A stretch of DNA of 64,000 nt from Pseudalgibacter alginicilyticus (GTDB lineage Bacteria; Bacteroidota; Bacteroidia; Flavobacteriales; Flavobacteriaceae): assembly GCF_001310225.1 (NCBI RefSeq), contig NZ_CP012898.1, forward strand, positions 1,116,001 through 1,180,000, read 5' to 3'. Numbering within the stretch: position 1 is the first letter of the stretch; every line of letters starts with the position of its first letter. Positions 27,866 to 34,983 of this stretch are shown here, piece by piece. The translations under genes and the position numbers were made by a program. The notes beneath the pieces were generated by a model. The model worked only from the letters and a program-made list of their open reading frames with translations, ran no database searches and was not told where the DNA came from.

Positions 27866-28996
27866 CTATGGGCTTGTTTCTTCTAAGGGTAATAGTTTTA
27901 TGGCTAATTGTAATACTTCATTGATTTCGTATTGGAATCCATAAATTGAAATGGGCGGTGTGATATCATCCTGTAAACAGGTGACACTCAAAACCATTAA
28001 TGATTTTGCAATGCAGAGCATTTCATAGGCATTTTCAAATTCAAGCTGACGAACTAAATACGCAGTTTTATTAGTTTTGCTTGATGCTTCAATAGTTTGT
28101 TCTGAATATGAATCCATATCATCATGTATTTTAATTGCTTTAAAAACTGATAGTTCCTCATTGAAAAGAAATTGGATATCCTTGATGAACAATCCCAATT
28201 TTTGTGATAATTGGTCCAGTTCTTTTTCTGTTATCTTGTAGTTGTGGCTATATCTAGCAGAAGAATAGGCATCTTCCAATACATCCAACATTCTGGTTTC
28301 TGCATCTGATTCCACTAGAAAAATACTTTCTAATTTATGTACTGATTTCAGAACATAGTTTTGATGGTTCTTGATGCTATGACATATCTTAATCCTACCA
28401 CATATAAATTTTTCTAAAATTCTATAGCCTTGCTCAAATGCTTGATGCATCATAAATGCACTTTGCGACAAATGGTTTTGTGTTCTGAAATAACATATCC
28501 CCTTCTTAAATGACTTCACTCTAGACATATCCCTTTTGAAATCTTGCTTTATTTTTTCAACTAGTTTGTTTGAATCTTGGCTAGGATAGTTCCAAATTAA
28601 TGTATCTTGGAGTGTTTTATATACTAAGTTATTTTTATGACAGTTATTTACAAAATACAGATTCCCTTGCTGCAATTCAAGATTAGCATAGCTGAATGGA
28701 AAAACTTGGTAACTAAAATTTTCGTTATTCAAAAATATACTGTCAAGAACAGGTCTTATATCTTCAACATTATCTTTTTGAGAAACTTTCGTTATAATAT
28801 TCAATCTATTTATAAACGACTGATGGGAAACACCTTTATTTAAATAAATGCGCTCAACTTCGATAACCTCTACTATTTTAGCTATGATTTCATTAAGCTC
28901 ATTTGGGTCTTCCTCTGTTTGGTGTTCGATGCTTGTAGTTTTCATGGTCTTCTCTTTTCCATAAAATAACATTCCTTTTTCTGTGTACCCAACCAC
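27866..28996 (-). CDS. HEPN-domain-like protein with the shared C-terminal domain
   Basis: A 376-aa cytoplasmic protein. Residues of about 175-290 follow a HEPN pattern (SAFMMHQAFEQGYRILEKFI, then DAYSSARYSHNY). The N-terminal 150 residues resemble the degenerate nucleotidyltransferase half often fused to HEPN in Bacteroidota, without clear catalytic GS..D-x-D residues. The RNase motif R-x4-6-H is not obvious; only RYSH is seen, so it may be a non-catalytic or NTase-associated HEPN. The C-terminus carries the domain repeated in the two genes downstream. The start may be 28996 or the ATG at 28945 (MKTTSIEHQ), which follows a purine-rich stretch. It is divergent from the XRE regulator, which may control it. 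Confidence 0.65.
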   Translation of the reverse strand: MVGYTEKGMLFYGKEKTMKTTSIEHQTEEDPNELNEIIAKIVEVIEVERIYLNKGVSHQSFINRLNIITKVSQKDNVEDIRPVLDSIFLNNENFSYQVFPFSYANLELQQGNLYFVNNCHKNNLVYKTLQDTLIWNYPSQDSNKLVEKIKQDFKRDMSRVKSFKKGICYFRTQNHLSQSAFMMHQAFEQGYRILEKFICGRIKICHSIKNHQNYVLKSVHKLESIFLVESDAETRMLDVLEDAYSSARYSHNYKITEKELDQLSQKLGLFIKDIQFLFNEELSVFKAIKIHDDMDSYSEQTIEASSKTNKTAYLVRQLEFENAYEMLCIAKSLMVLSVTCLQDDITPPISIYGFQYEINEVLQLAIKLLPLEETSP

Positions 28997-29034
28997 AACA
29001 AGTTGTAATTTACCTTTTCATAGTTGTTTTTTAC

Positions 29035-29066
29035 TTGTGTTTTTATTGGATTTATTACTATATTTG
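29035..29066 (+). promoter_or_regulatory. Bacteroidota-type promoter for the XRE gene
   Basis: The -7 element TATATTTG (29059-29066) fits TAnnTTTG, with TTG at 29035-29037 as a weak -33 element 21 bases upstream. The ATG starts at 29071, only four bases after the -7 box, so the transcript would be leaderless or nearly so. Confidence 0.4.
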
Positions 29067-29070
29067 AAAT

Positions 29071-29478
29071 ATGGAAACAGCTACAAAACCAAATCATATC
29101 GGACGTAAAATAAGCCGTATTCGTGAACTTAGAGGCATGAAACAGGAAGCACTTGCTGATGCACTAAACATTAGCCAACAGGCAGTTTCGAAAATTGAAC
29201 AGTCTCCTGATATTGAGGATGATAAATTAGAGCAGATTGCTAAGGCACTTGGAGTGACATCAGAAGCTATTAAAAATTATAGTGATGAAGCAGTATTTAA
29301 CTACTTCAGTAATTTTTATGATAACAGTACTGGTCAAGTTTATAATAATAATTGCACATTCAATCCACTAGATAAGCTAATGGAATCTCACGATGAAAAC
29401 AAAAAACTCTATGAACGCCTGTTACAAGCTGAACAAGATAAAATCACTTATTTAGAAAAGCTATTGAAAGAAAAATAA
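29071..29478 (+). CDS. XRE-family (Cro/C1-type) transcriptional regulator
   Basis: A 135-aa DNA-binding protein. Residues 10-65 form a Cro/C1 helix-turn-helix (KISRIRELRGMKQEALADAL, NISQQAVSKIEQSPDI, KLEQIAKALGVTSEAI). A linker and a C-terminal coiled-coil-like tail (LLQAEQDKITYLEKLLKEK) for oligomerisation follow. It is divergent from the HEPN cluster and precedes the mobilization genes on the other strand, so it may repress either. A strong terminator follows directly. Confidence 0.9.
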   Translation: METATKPNHIGRKISRIRELRGMKQEALADALNISQQAVSKIEQSPDIEDDKLEQIAKALGVTSEAIKNYSDEAVFNYFSNFYDNSTGQVYNNNCTFNPLDKLMESHDENKKLYERLLQAEQDKITYLEKLLKEK

Positions 29479-29502
29479 AATTACTTAGTAAAAATACTTT
29501 TG

Positions 29503-29536
29503 AAAAAGGAATCATTTTGAAATGATTCCCTTTTTT
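29503..29536 (+). terminator. Strong terminator between the XRE and mobC genes
   Basis: The stem GGAATCATTT with complement AAATGATTCC is followed by a T-run on the plus strand and an A-run at the other side. It can serve both the XRE gene (plus) and mobC (minus). Confidence 0.8.
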
Positions 29537-29563
29537 ATGCTTTTAACTTTGGTAAATCTTGGT

Positions 29564-31156
29564 TTAAGATTTCAATTGGAACAGTTGTCTGACCTCAAGA
29601 TGAATCCGTTCAAAGTTCGCCTGTATCTCTGCATCATTATAGCAATGGATCGGTGGTGGTAATGCCCTGGTAATATTTGGCATTTTAAACTGAACCTTTC
29701 GGTCTTTGCCATCTGCAAAAGAGATAAATTCCCCTTCCTTTAACCGAAAGAACACATCCGAACGTATTTTGCTGACCTCCTTTTCCCCCGTGCTGATCCT
29801 GGAATCAAAGTCCAGGCTATTTTGACTCTTGCTAATCGTGGTCGTTGGTCTTTTGACAATTTCAAAGAAGCGTTCATAATACTTGGCGGTATCGGGGTCA
29901 TTGGCCTTTCCAAAGAACTGATAGGATAAATTACTTAATATGGCACGGCTTGCTTTATCCCCATACATCATATCGTTTTGGGTCTTGTCCTGCATCACAT
30001 AGACCGTAGAGATATCATAGCTCCGTAAGGTTGCCGGGATTCGGTGCATATTGAGCAGCCTGATAGTGGGGGCTTCTTCCATAAGGATAAAAGAAGATTC
30101 CCGATGTCGTATACTCATTTGTTTTGTCATGGTATGGATAATGGTGGCAATCACTGGTGAGTAAGCGGTTTCAAATTTGGGATTGTTGACGATGGACACC
30201 ACGGCTGGGTTTTTAGGGTTATTGATATCCAAGGGCACTTCATCTGCTGAAAGCGTCATAAAGATGCGTTGGGTGCTGATTTTTTTTAAGGCATTCGCCA
30301 ATGTGCTCATCACCCCTGCCGTTTGGCGTTCGGAATCCCTTCCTGAAATAAAAGCATTCGCCATAGCCTTAGAGGTATAATCGGAACTCAAAAAATCAAT
30401 GAGACTATCGGTATCCAAATATTGATAGGTAGCGATTAAATGGGGAAGCGTGCAATACTTGGGGTGGGCGGTCTTCAATTTCCAGATAAGTCCTCCCAAT
30501 AATCCTTCCACGGCATCATTAAAAAACTTGGAAGACCCTGAGGCGATGGATTCCCTTTGTTCCAATAGGTTTTCCAAGAGTACCCGTGATACTTCATTGA
30601 CACTTTCCTCGTCTTCCACATATCTTGGGGCAATGGGATTCACCTTGGCATAGATATCATCAAAGGAAATGATATGGAAAGGACGGTTGGATTCCTTATA
30701 TAGAGGGTACGCCATTTCGGTAATCTCAAAATGTTTATAATCGTGGATAAGACCGCAAAATTGATACTGCTGAAAATGCTTTAACATATTATAGACCACT
30801 GATTCGGTCTTGCCACTACCAGCAGACCCAATAACGGAGGCACCCCTACGGATGTTTCGGAGTTTTATAGTGCCATTCTTTACCTTGATTTTCATGAAAT
30901 ATTTTCGCTGTGTTTTAGGCTGCTCCCAAACTGGGCGAATCCAAACAAACAGGATATTTTTGATAATTATTAGGGGCAAGAACCAATAGCCCAATAGAGC
31001 CATGAGCTTGTCAGGATGTTGGAGGTAAAGTAAATAACCTATCATGAATAGGCCTAGGGCATGGAAGCCATAAGCGAACCGCATATAACGGTAACCAATA
31101 GCCATCAAGGCAATTAATGAGCTATAGATACTGATTATTAAAACTGGTGTTGTCAT
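29564..31156 (-). CDS. mobC: MobC: type IV coupling protein (TraG/VirD4 family)
   Basis: A 530-aa coupling ATPase that brings the relaxase-DNA complex to a type IV secretion channel. Two membrane helices are at the N-terminus (about 3-25 and 30-72 with breaks). Walker A is GSAGSGKT (110-117) and the Walker-B-like strand is SFILMEEAPTIRLL. The sequence VYVMQDKTQNDMMYG follows the usual VirD4 sensor region. Length and features fit the Bacteroidota MobC group. It is 12 bp downstream of mobB. No transfer-channel genes are present, so the element would rely on a helper conjugation system. Confidence 0.9.
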   Translation of the reverse strand: MTTPVLIISIYSSLIALMAIGYRYMRFAYGFHALGLFMIGYLLYLQHPDKLMALLGYWFLPLIIIKNILFVWIRPVWEQPKTQRKYFMKIKVKNGTIKLRNIRRGASVIGSAGSGKTESVVYNMLKHFQQYQFCGLIHDYKHFEITEMAYPLYKESNRPFHIISFDDIYAKVNPIAPRYVEDEESVNEVSRVLLENLLEQRESIASGSSKFFNDAVEGLLGGLIWKLKTAHPKYCTLPHLIATYQYLDTDSLIDFLSSDYTSKAMANAFISGRDSERQTAGVMSTLANALKKISTQRIFMTLSADEVPLDINNPKNPAVVSIVNNPKFETAYSPVIATIIHTMTKQMSIRHRESSFILMEEAPTIRLLNMHRIPATLRSYDISTVYVMQDKTQNDMMYGDKASRAILSNLSYQFFGKANDPDTAKYYERFFEIVKRPTTTISKSQNSLDFDSRISTGEKEVSKIRSDVFFRLKEGEFISFADGKDRKVQFKMPNITRALPPPIHCYNDAEIQANFERIHLEVRQLFQLKS

Positions 31157-31168
31157 TGGATTGTTTTT

Positions 31169-32194
31169 TTAAATGCCGATGGAGCTTGCGTTTTTTGCAA
31201 CATCAATCGTTTTTTTTAATTGTTTGAAGGCTTTCAGTGCCAATTGCACTTGGTTGGTGGGAATGTTCAGGTTGGGGACGTGTATACCCGCTTTGCCCAT
31301 CATCTTAAAGGCGGCACTTTTTTCATTGGTTGGGAGTGACATCAGGTGCGCATAGAACTTGTAAGGTTCTTTGTTGTACATTTTATGTGCCGTATAGCTT
31401 TCTACAAAGTTCCGCTCGTATTTAAAGAGTTTATCAAAGGTCTTTTCTGCCTTTTCAAAAAACAGGTCGCGTTCAAAGCCCCGCTTGACTGGGCTGCCGT
31501 TCAAGATGACCTCGGAGGCTTTGTGAGAACTTCCTGGGGATAAACTGAGCGTGTTGGTTACATCCTTGCGGCTAACAATGATATGTACATGGGTCTGAAG
31601 TCCCTGCTTTTTCATTCCCTGCACGACCATCTTGCCATTGATGTGGTGTGGGGCTTCTGCCTTGAGCTGTTCGATGGTTTTTTGTATGACTTGACTGTTG
31701 CCCTCCAACTCCCCTCTTCTGATTTTCACTAGGTCATTTTCCAGTTTTACAATTTGTGACCTAAAAGGTTGGTTCTCCTTTATTTCCCTATCAAAGCCTT
31801 TATAGGTACGTTCGTACTCTATCTTGGCATAGTATTTTATACTGTCCACCGATATGGGCGTCTCCCTATAAAAGGAACTGGCGTAGTCCTTCATGGTTTC
31901 CCTGACATACTGCCGTAGTTTTTCTGGGTCATTGTCGATATGCTTCAGTTCCCTTTGGCTTGGACTTATAGTGAGGGAATAAAACTTGGGCTCGTTTTTT
32001 CTGAGCTTGGCGGTATTACCGTCGATGTCCTTGACGATGTGCTTGGGGGATACATGGTCGTTGTGCTGGTCAAAAAAGTGCTCTTGCACCTCAAGGGACT
32101 TGTCCCTGTTTTCCTTTTCCAGATAATCCACAAAATCGCCGCAGCTTTTTGAAAAGGTGGTGTCCATGTGTTGTTTGGTGATAGAGATGTACAT
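31169..32194 (-). CDS. mobB: MobB: relaxase-like mobilization protein (DUF5712 family)
   Basis: A 341-aa protein of the DUF5712/MobB type that nicks and pilots DNA at oriT. The metal-binding motif THVHIIVSR carries H202 and H204, and FYSLTISPSQREL near residues 71-83 corresponds to a conserved relaxase strand. Classic MOBP/MOBV three-histidine spacing is not seen, as is usual in this family. The C-terminus is helical. It lies 2 bp from mobA and 12 bp from mobC, so the three form an operon. Base composition is higher in G+C than the defence genes on either side, which fits a separate origin. Confidence 0.8.
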   Translation of the reverse strand: MYISITKQHMDTTFSKSCGDFVDYLEKENRDKSLEVQEHFFDQHNDHVSPKHIVKDIDGNTAKLRKNEPKFYSLTISPSQRELKHIDNDPEKLRQYVRETMKDYASSFYRETPISVDSIKYYAKIEYERTYKGFDREIKENQPFRSQIVKLENDLVKIRRGELEGNSQVIQKTIEQLKAEAPHHINGKMVVQGMKKQGLQTHVHIIVSRKDVTNTLSLSPGSSHKASEVILNGSPVKRGFERDLFFEKAEKTFDKLFKYERNFVESYTAHKMYNKEPYKFYAHLMSLPTNEKSAAFKMMGKAGIHVPNLNIPTNQVQLALKAFKQLKKTIDVAKNASSIGI

Positions 32195-32196
32195 AA

Positions 32197-32748
32197 TTAA
32201 CTGTTTTTGATTTCTTCTTTAAGGGACTCATATTCTTCCAAGGTCATATCCAGTTGAAGCTTGGGCTTCCCAAAACTACTTTTTACAATACGTACCTTGG
32301 AAAACAGGAGATCCTCAAATTGTTGTTTGGTCTCTTTTAAATCCCTTTGGAGGGTGTTCTTTTCTTTTCTCAGTTCGATGGCTTCCAACGACGTGGCAAA
32401 GAAAGGGTCAGGCTTGATGTCCTGTTTGACCTCGACCAAACGGGGCTGTTTATGTTTGGGAGGTGTTTGCTCGAACAACAATTGTAGCATCGCCGTCGTC
32501 GGCTGCGTCTGGTGCTTTTCGATATCCTTGACAATTGAGATGAGCGCATTGATGCGCTTTTTGATATTTGCTTCCATGCCCCGCATGTTGGGGCCCAGGT
32601 CGGACATGGGGGACAGTTGGTAGGTATCGAAAAAGTCCATCATATGATCCAGGGTTTCGGTATAAGAGCCTCCAACTTTGGCACAAAAACCCTTGAACCG
32701 CTCTACGGTGTCCTTATGGAAATTGATGCTTAAAAATCGGCGTTTCAT
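32197..32748 (-). CDS. mobA: MobA: BfmA/BtgA-family mobilization accessory protein
   Basis: A 183-aa protein similar to the BfmA/BtgA group, the DNA-binding accessory proteins of Bacteroides mobilizable elements. The N-terminus MKRRFLSINFHKDTVERF looks like a ribbon-helix-helix start, and the helix VGGSYTETLDHMMDFF follows. The C-terminus is a long coiled-coil (EKNTLQRDLKETKQQFEDLL). It is the first gene of mobABC and borders the palindrome-rich gap that probably contains oriT. Confidence 0.8.
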   Translation of the reverse strand: MKRRFLSINFHKDTVERFKGFCAKVGGSYTETLDHMMDFFDTYQLSPMSDLGPNMRGMEANIKKRINALISIVKDIEKHQTQPTTAMLQLLFEQTPPKHKQPRLVEVKQDIKPDPFFATSLEAIELRKEKNTLQRDLKETKQQFEDLLFSKVRIVKSSFGKPKLQLDMTLEEYESLKEEIKNS

Positions 32749-33165
32749 TTGTTTATGTTATGGTCTTTTCCTTGATTATGTTAATGCGACCCAGTATTTA
32801 TAGGGGTCTCCAAAGGCATTAACATAATTCTGGTGTTTGTTCCAAGGAACAAACAGGATTTTAAACGTATTAAACAACTGATTTACAGTTATTTATAAAA
32901 TTATAAGATAACGCAATGCCGCTTTAGCGCATTGCCCTCTTGCTATACCTTTTCGTCCCGCTAGCGGGACAAAATATTCTACAACCTGACTAAAAAAAGT
33001 CAGTTGCTTTTTCCTATGTTGCTGTTCTTTTAAAGTTATTAGATTAGGTTGTAAAATTCAAACCCAAATTGGTTTCAAATGGTTCGTTTTGAAACCAAAA
33101 AATATGATTTCCAATAAAACCTCAAATTGGAACGTCAGATTTTCAAAATAATCAGGATAAATTGC
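32749..33165. other. Palindrome-rich gap upstream of mobA, candidate oriT
   Basis: Four inverted repeats lie within 180 bases: TGTTTGTTCC/GGAACAAACA around two A bases (32834-32855); GCAATGC (32913-32919) with GCATTGC (32929-32935); the 16-bp perfect palindrome GTCCCGCTAGCGGGAC (32955-32970); and CTGACT (32986-32991) with AGTCAG (32998-33003). Origins of transfer usually lie beside the relaxase operon and carry such repeats. No gene is supported here. Confidence 0.5.
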
Positions 33166-33198
33166 AAAAAAAAAGACCCCATATCCAATGGAGTCTTT
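33166..33198 (-). terminator. Terminator after the small gene at 33219
   Basis: On the minus strand AAAGACTCCAT pairs with ATGGGGTCTTT across a short loop and is followed by a run of nine T. It closes the SSB/RadC-side transcript before the oriT-like region. Confidence 0.75.
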
Positions 33199-33218
33199 AG
33201 GTTTATTTAATCCAATAA

Positions 33219-33416
33219 TCATATATTGAACACGTACTTATAATTATATAGATTCCGTGTTGCTTCTTCTTCCAATAATTCATCATAATCCAATTGATTC
33301 TCTTGGGCGTACTTTTTCAAATCATGTCCAAACCTGTTTTCGATATCTTTCTTGGATATGGAAAGTAGATGGTTTTGTGTTTGTGCATCAAGGTTATTAT
33401 AATTAAGATATACCAT
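33219..33416 (-). CDS. Small hypothetical protein next to the RadC-like gene
   Basis: A 65-aa acidic protein without recognised domain. The frame is open to 33482, but the ATG at 33416 (MVYLNYNNLDAQTQ) is preferred because it removes overlap with the RadC-like gene, which ends at 33433. The body NRFGHDLKKYAQENQLDYDELLEEEATRNLYNYKYVF is well charged and helical. It is followed by a good terminator, which supports its being a real gene. Function unknown; small proteins in this position are common in mobilizable elements. Confidence 0.5.
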   Translation of the reverse strand: MVYLNYNNLDAQTQNHLLSISKKDIENRFGHDLKKYAQENQLDYDELLEEEATRNLYNYKYVFNI

Positions 33417-33432
33417 AATTTGTAGTTTTAAA

Positions 33433-33882
33433 TTATAACAAACCATTATCTGAAAAGCTGTAATAATCACCATTTGGAACAACGATGATATGGTCCAGTA
33501 CCTTTACATCAAAGAAAGCAGCTGCGTTCTTTATTTTTTCGGTGAGTTGTTTGTCCGCTTCACTGGGCATCAATTTTCCGCTCGGATGGCTGTGCGATAA
33601 AATCACCCCTACCGAAAGGGATTTTAAAATAACCGCAAATAAAATGCGTATATCCACTAATGTACCTGTAATACCTCCTATTGATAATTGATAGATGCCC
33701 TTGATTTTATTGGAGTTGTTCAATAACAATACTTTAAAGGATTCCTGTACCTCAATGGTGTTTTTGTCCCATGTTTCAAAAAGTAGTCTTCCTGCATCGG
33801 CTGAACTTTTGATGCTAGGGGATTTTGAAAGGGCGATGTTTTCTTTGTAACTTATCCGTATTTCGTTAACTTTGTTTTTCAT
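33433..33882 (-). CDS. RadC-like JAB-domain protein
   Basis: A 149-aa protein that corresponds to the C-terminal JAB metalloprotease-like domain of RadC. The motif SHSHPSGKLMPSEAD carries the metal ligands H97, H99 and D110. Upstream conserved text is SSADAGRLLFETW and SIGGITGTLVDIR. Short RadC-like proteins are a constant companion of Bacteroidota integrative and conjugative elements; their biochemical role is not settled. It is on the minus strand in line with SSB and the mob genes. Confidence 0.88.
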   Translation of the reverse strand: MKNKVNEIRISYKENIALSKSPSIKSSADAGRLLFETWDKNTIEVQESFKVLLLNNSNKIKGIYQLSIGGITGTLVDIRILFAVILKSLSVGVILSHSHPSGKLMPSEADKQLTEKIKNAAAFFDVKVLDHIIVVPNGDYYSFSDNGLL

Positions 33883-33910
33883 TGTTCTTTTCTTTAGAGA
33901 TTAATAATGA

Positions 33911-33955
33911 AAAGAGGGCACATACTATTTGAAAACTGGTTTTAGTGCCCTCTTT
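33911..33955. terminator. Hairpin between the SSB and RadC-like genes
   Basis: The outer stem AAAGAGGGCAC (33911-33921) pairs with GTGCCCTCTTT (33945-33955), and an inner AAAAC/GTTTT hairpin sits inside. T-runs flank it on the plus strand, so it may terminate in either direction. Confidence 0.6.
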
Positions 33956-33962
33956 ATTTTTT

Positions 33963-34301
33963 TTATTCATTGCTTCCAAGTAGCAATATTTCACTCACTA
34001 TCACTTCGGTCACATAGCGTCTTGTGCCGTTCTTGTCCGCATAACTTCTTGAGGTTAATTTACCTTCAAGTGCCACTTCTTTTCCTTTGTCCACATATTT
34101 TTCAATAATATTTGCCGTTTTGCCCCAAGCCACAATCGTGTGCCATTGGGTGTCCTGTTGTTTCTCTCCTTTTGAATCTTCGTAAAATTCATTGGTAGCA
34201 ATTGAAAACTTAGTGACTTTCTTTCCGCTTTCAAGATTTGTAGTTTCTGGCTCGTTCCCAACGTTGCCAATTAACTGTACTTTGTTTTTTAGAGTACTCA
34301 T
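33963..34301 (-). CDS. ssb: Single-stranded DNA-binding protein, short form
   Basis: A 112-aa OB-fold protein that would coat single-stranded DNA. The family text is clear: MSTLKNKVQLIGNVGNEPE, KFSIATNEFY, QWHTIVAWGKTANI, YVDKGKEVALEGKLTSRSY and RRYVTEVIVSEILLLG. It stops right after the OB fold and lacks the acidic C-terminal tail with which housekeeping SSB recruits partner proteins. This is usual for element-borne SSBs and suits protection of transferred single strands. It lies upstream of RadC on the same strand. Confidence 0.92.
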   Translation of the reverse strand: MSTLKNKVQLIGNVGNEPETTNLESGKKVTKFSIATNEFYEDSKGEKQQDTQWHTIVAWGKTANIIEKYVDKGKEVALEGKLTSRSYADKNGTRRYVTEVIVSEILLLGSNE

Positions 34302-34343
34302 AATTAAAAAATTTAAGGGTTAATATTGACCTCTCTGAACCCT

Positions 34344-34559
34344 TCAGAAAGGCTTTGTTATTGATTTACTTAGTATATCCAGAGCGTTTTCCTTCTTTTG
34401 TTTTTTTAACTTGTGTTCCGCTTCCTTTTTATTGATTTTGTATGATTTCATAAGATTCATTTTAGATTTACTTCCCATAGAGCCGACGCTGTTACCTTTT
34501 TTTGTTGCTTGGTCCCTTTCAATATTTGGAATTGATAAGGACTTATAAAAGGGAGGCAC
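34344..34559 (-). CDS. Possible small basic protein upstream of ssb
   Basis: A 71-aa open frame with a lysine-rich second half (MNLMKSYKINKKEAEHKLKK). It may start at an internal ATG giving MGSKSKMNLMK. A hairpin CTCTCTGAA/TTCAGAAAG (34331-34351, one mismatch) sits at its 3' end, as if terminating it, and its composition is protein-like. No domain is recognised and the frame could be chance. It would be the first gene of the element's minus-strand module. Confidence 0.3.
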   Translation of the reverse strand: MPPFYKSLSIPNIERDQATKKGNSVGSMGSKSKMNLMKSYKINKKEAEHKLKKQKKENALDILSKSITKPF

Positions 34560-34905
34560 GACCGGTTATGCAGTCCGTTCAACTTCCAAATGTTGGTATT
34601 TTGCTGTCAAAAAAAGGGAGGGACAGTGAGGGTGCGGGACTAGGCTTAAAGGCTTTTGTGAAGTACCAATACATAGGAAGCGGCACCAAATGATTAAATG
34701 GAATTCCGATGGAGCGGACTCCATTCACGATTTCGGATTGGGAATGCAGTGTTCCTTCCCAGATCATCGGGAAGGGTTAACGGAATGGAAAGGAGAAATT
34801 GGGGATGGTGTCCAAGACTTTTTTAGGGAAGCTCTTTGCCCGAAATGTAGCTTTTCGCGAAATGGAGGGGAATGTGCTGAACAATATGTGTGTAATAATC
34901 AAAAA
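34560..34905. other. G-rich non-coding segment with hairpins
   Basis: About 350 bases that are visibly richer in G than both neighbours. They contain ATGGAG-CGGA-CTCCAT (34709-34724) and CCTTCCC (34754-34760) with GGGAAGG (34769-34775), plus purine-rich runs. Short open frames on both strands look like chance translations. It may be an element end, origin or structured RNA; I cannot decide. Confidence 0.4.
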
Positions 34906-34911
34906 AATGTA

Positions 34912-34974
34912 TATATTTGTTCACGAATTAATTATGTTCACGAATACTGAACAAATAAAAATAATGAACAAAAT
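34912..34974 (+). promoter_or_regulatory. Promoter and paired operator repeats of the abiE operon
   Basis: The -7 element TATATTTG (34912-34919) is followed by the direct repeat GTTCACGAAT at 34919-34928 and 34936-34945, and then TGAACAAA at 34948-34955 and 34965-34972. Both pairs have a 17-bp period, and the two types are inverted relative to each other (GTTC versus GAAC). AbiEi antitoxins are known to repress their own promoter by binding inverted repeats, so this is the expected autoregulatory site. Confidence 0.6.
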
Positions 34975-34983
34975 ATTTTTGTA

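Noticed and set aside
34690-34950. 86-aa plus-strand open frame in the G-rich segment
   Set aside because: It runs through two hairpins and into the abiE promoter, and no domain is seen.
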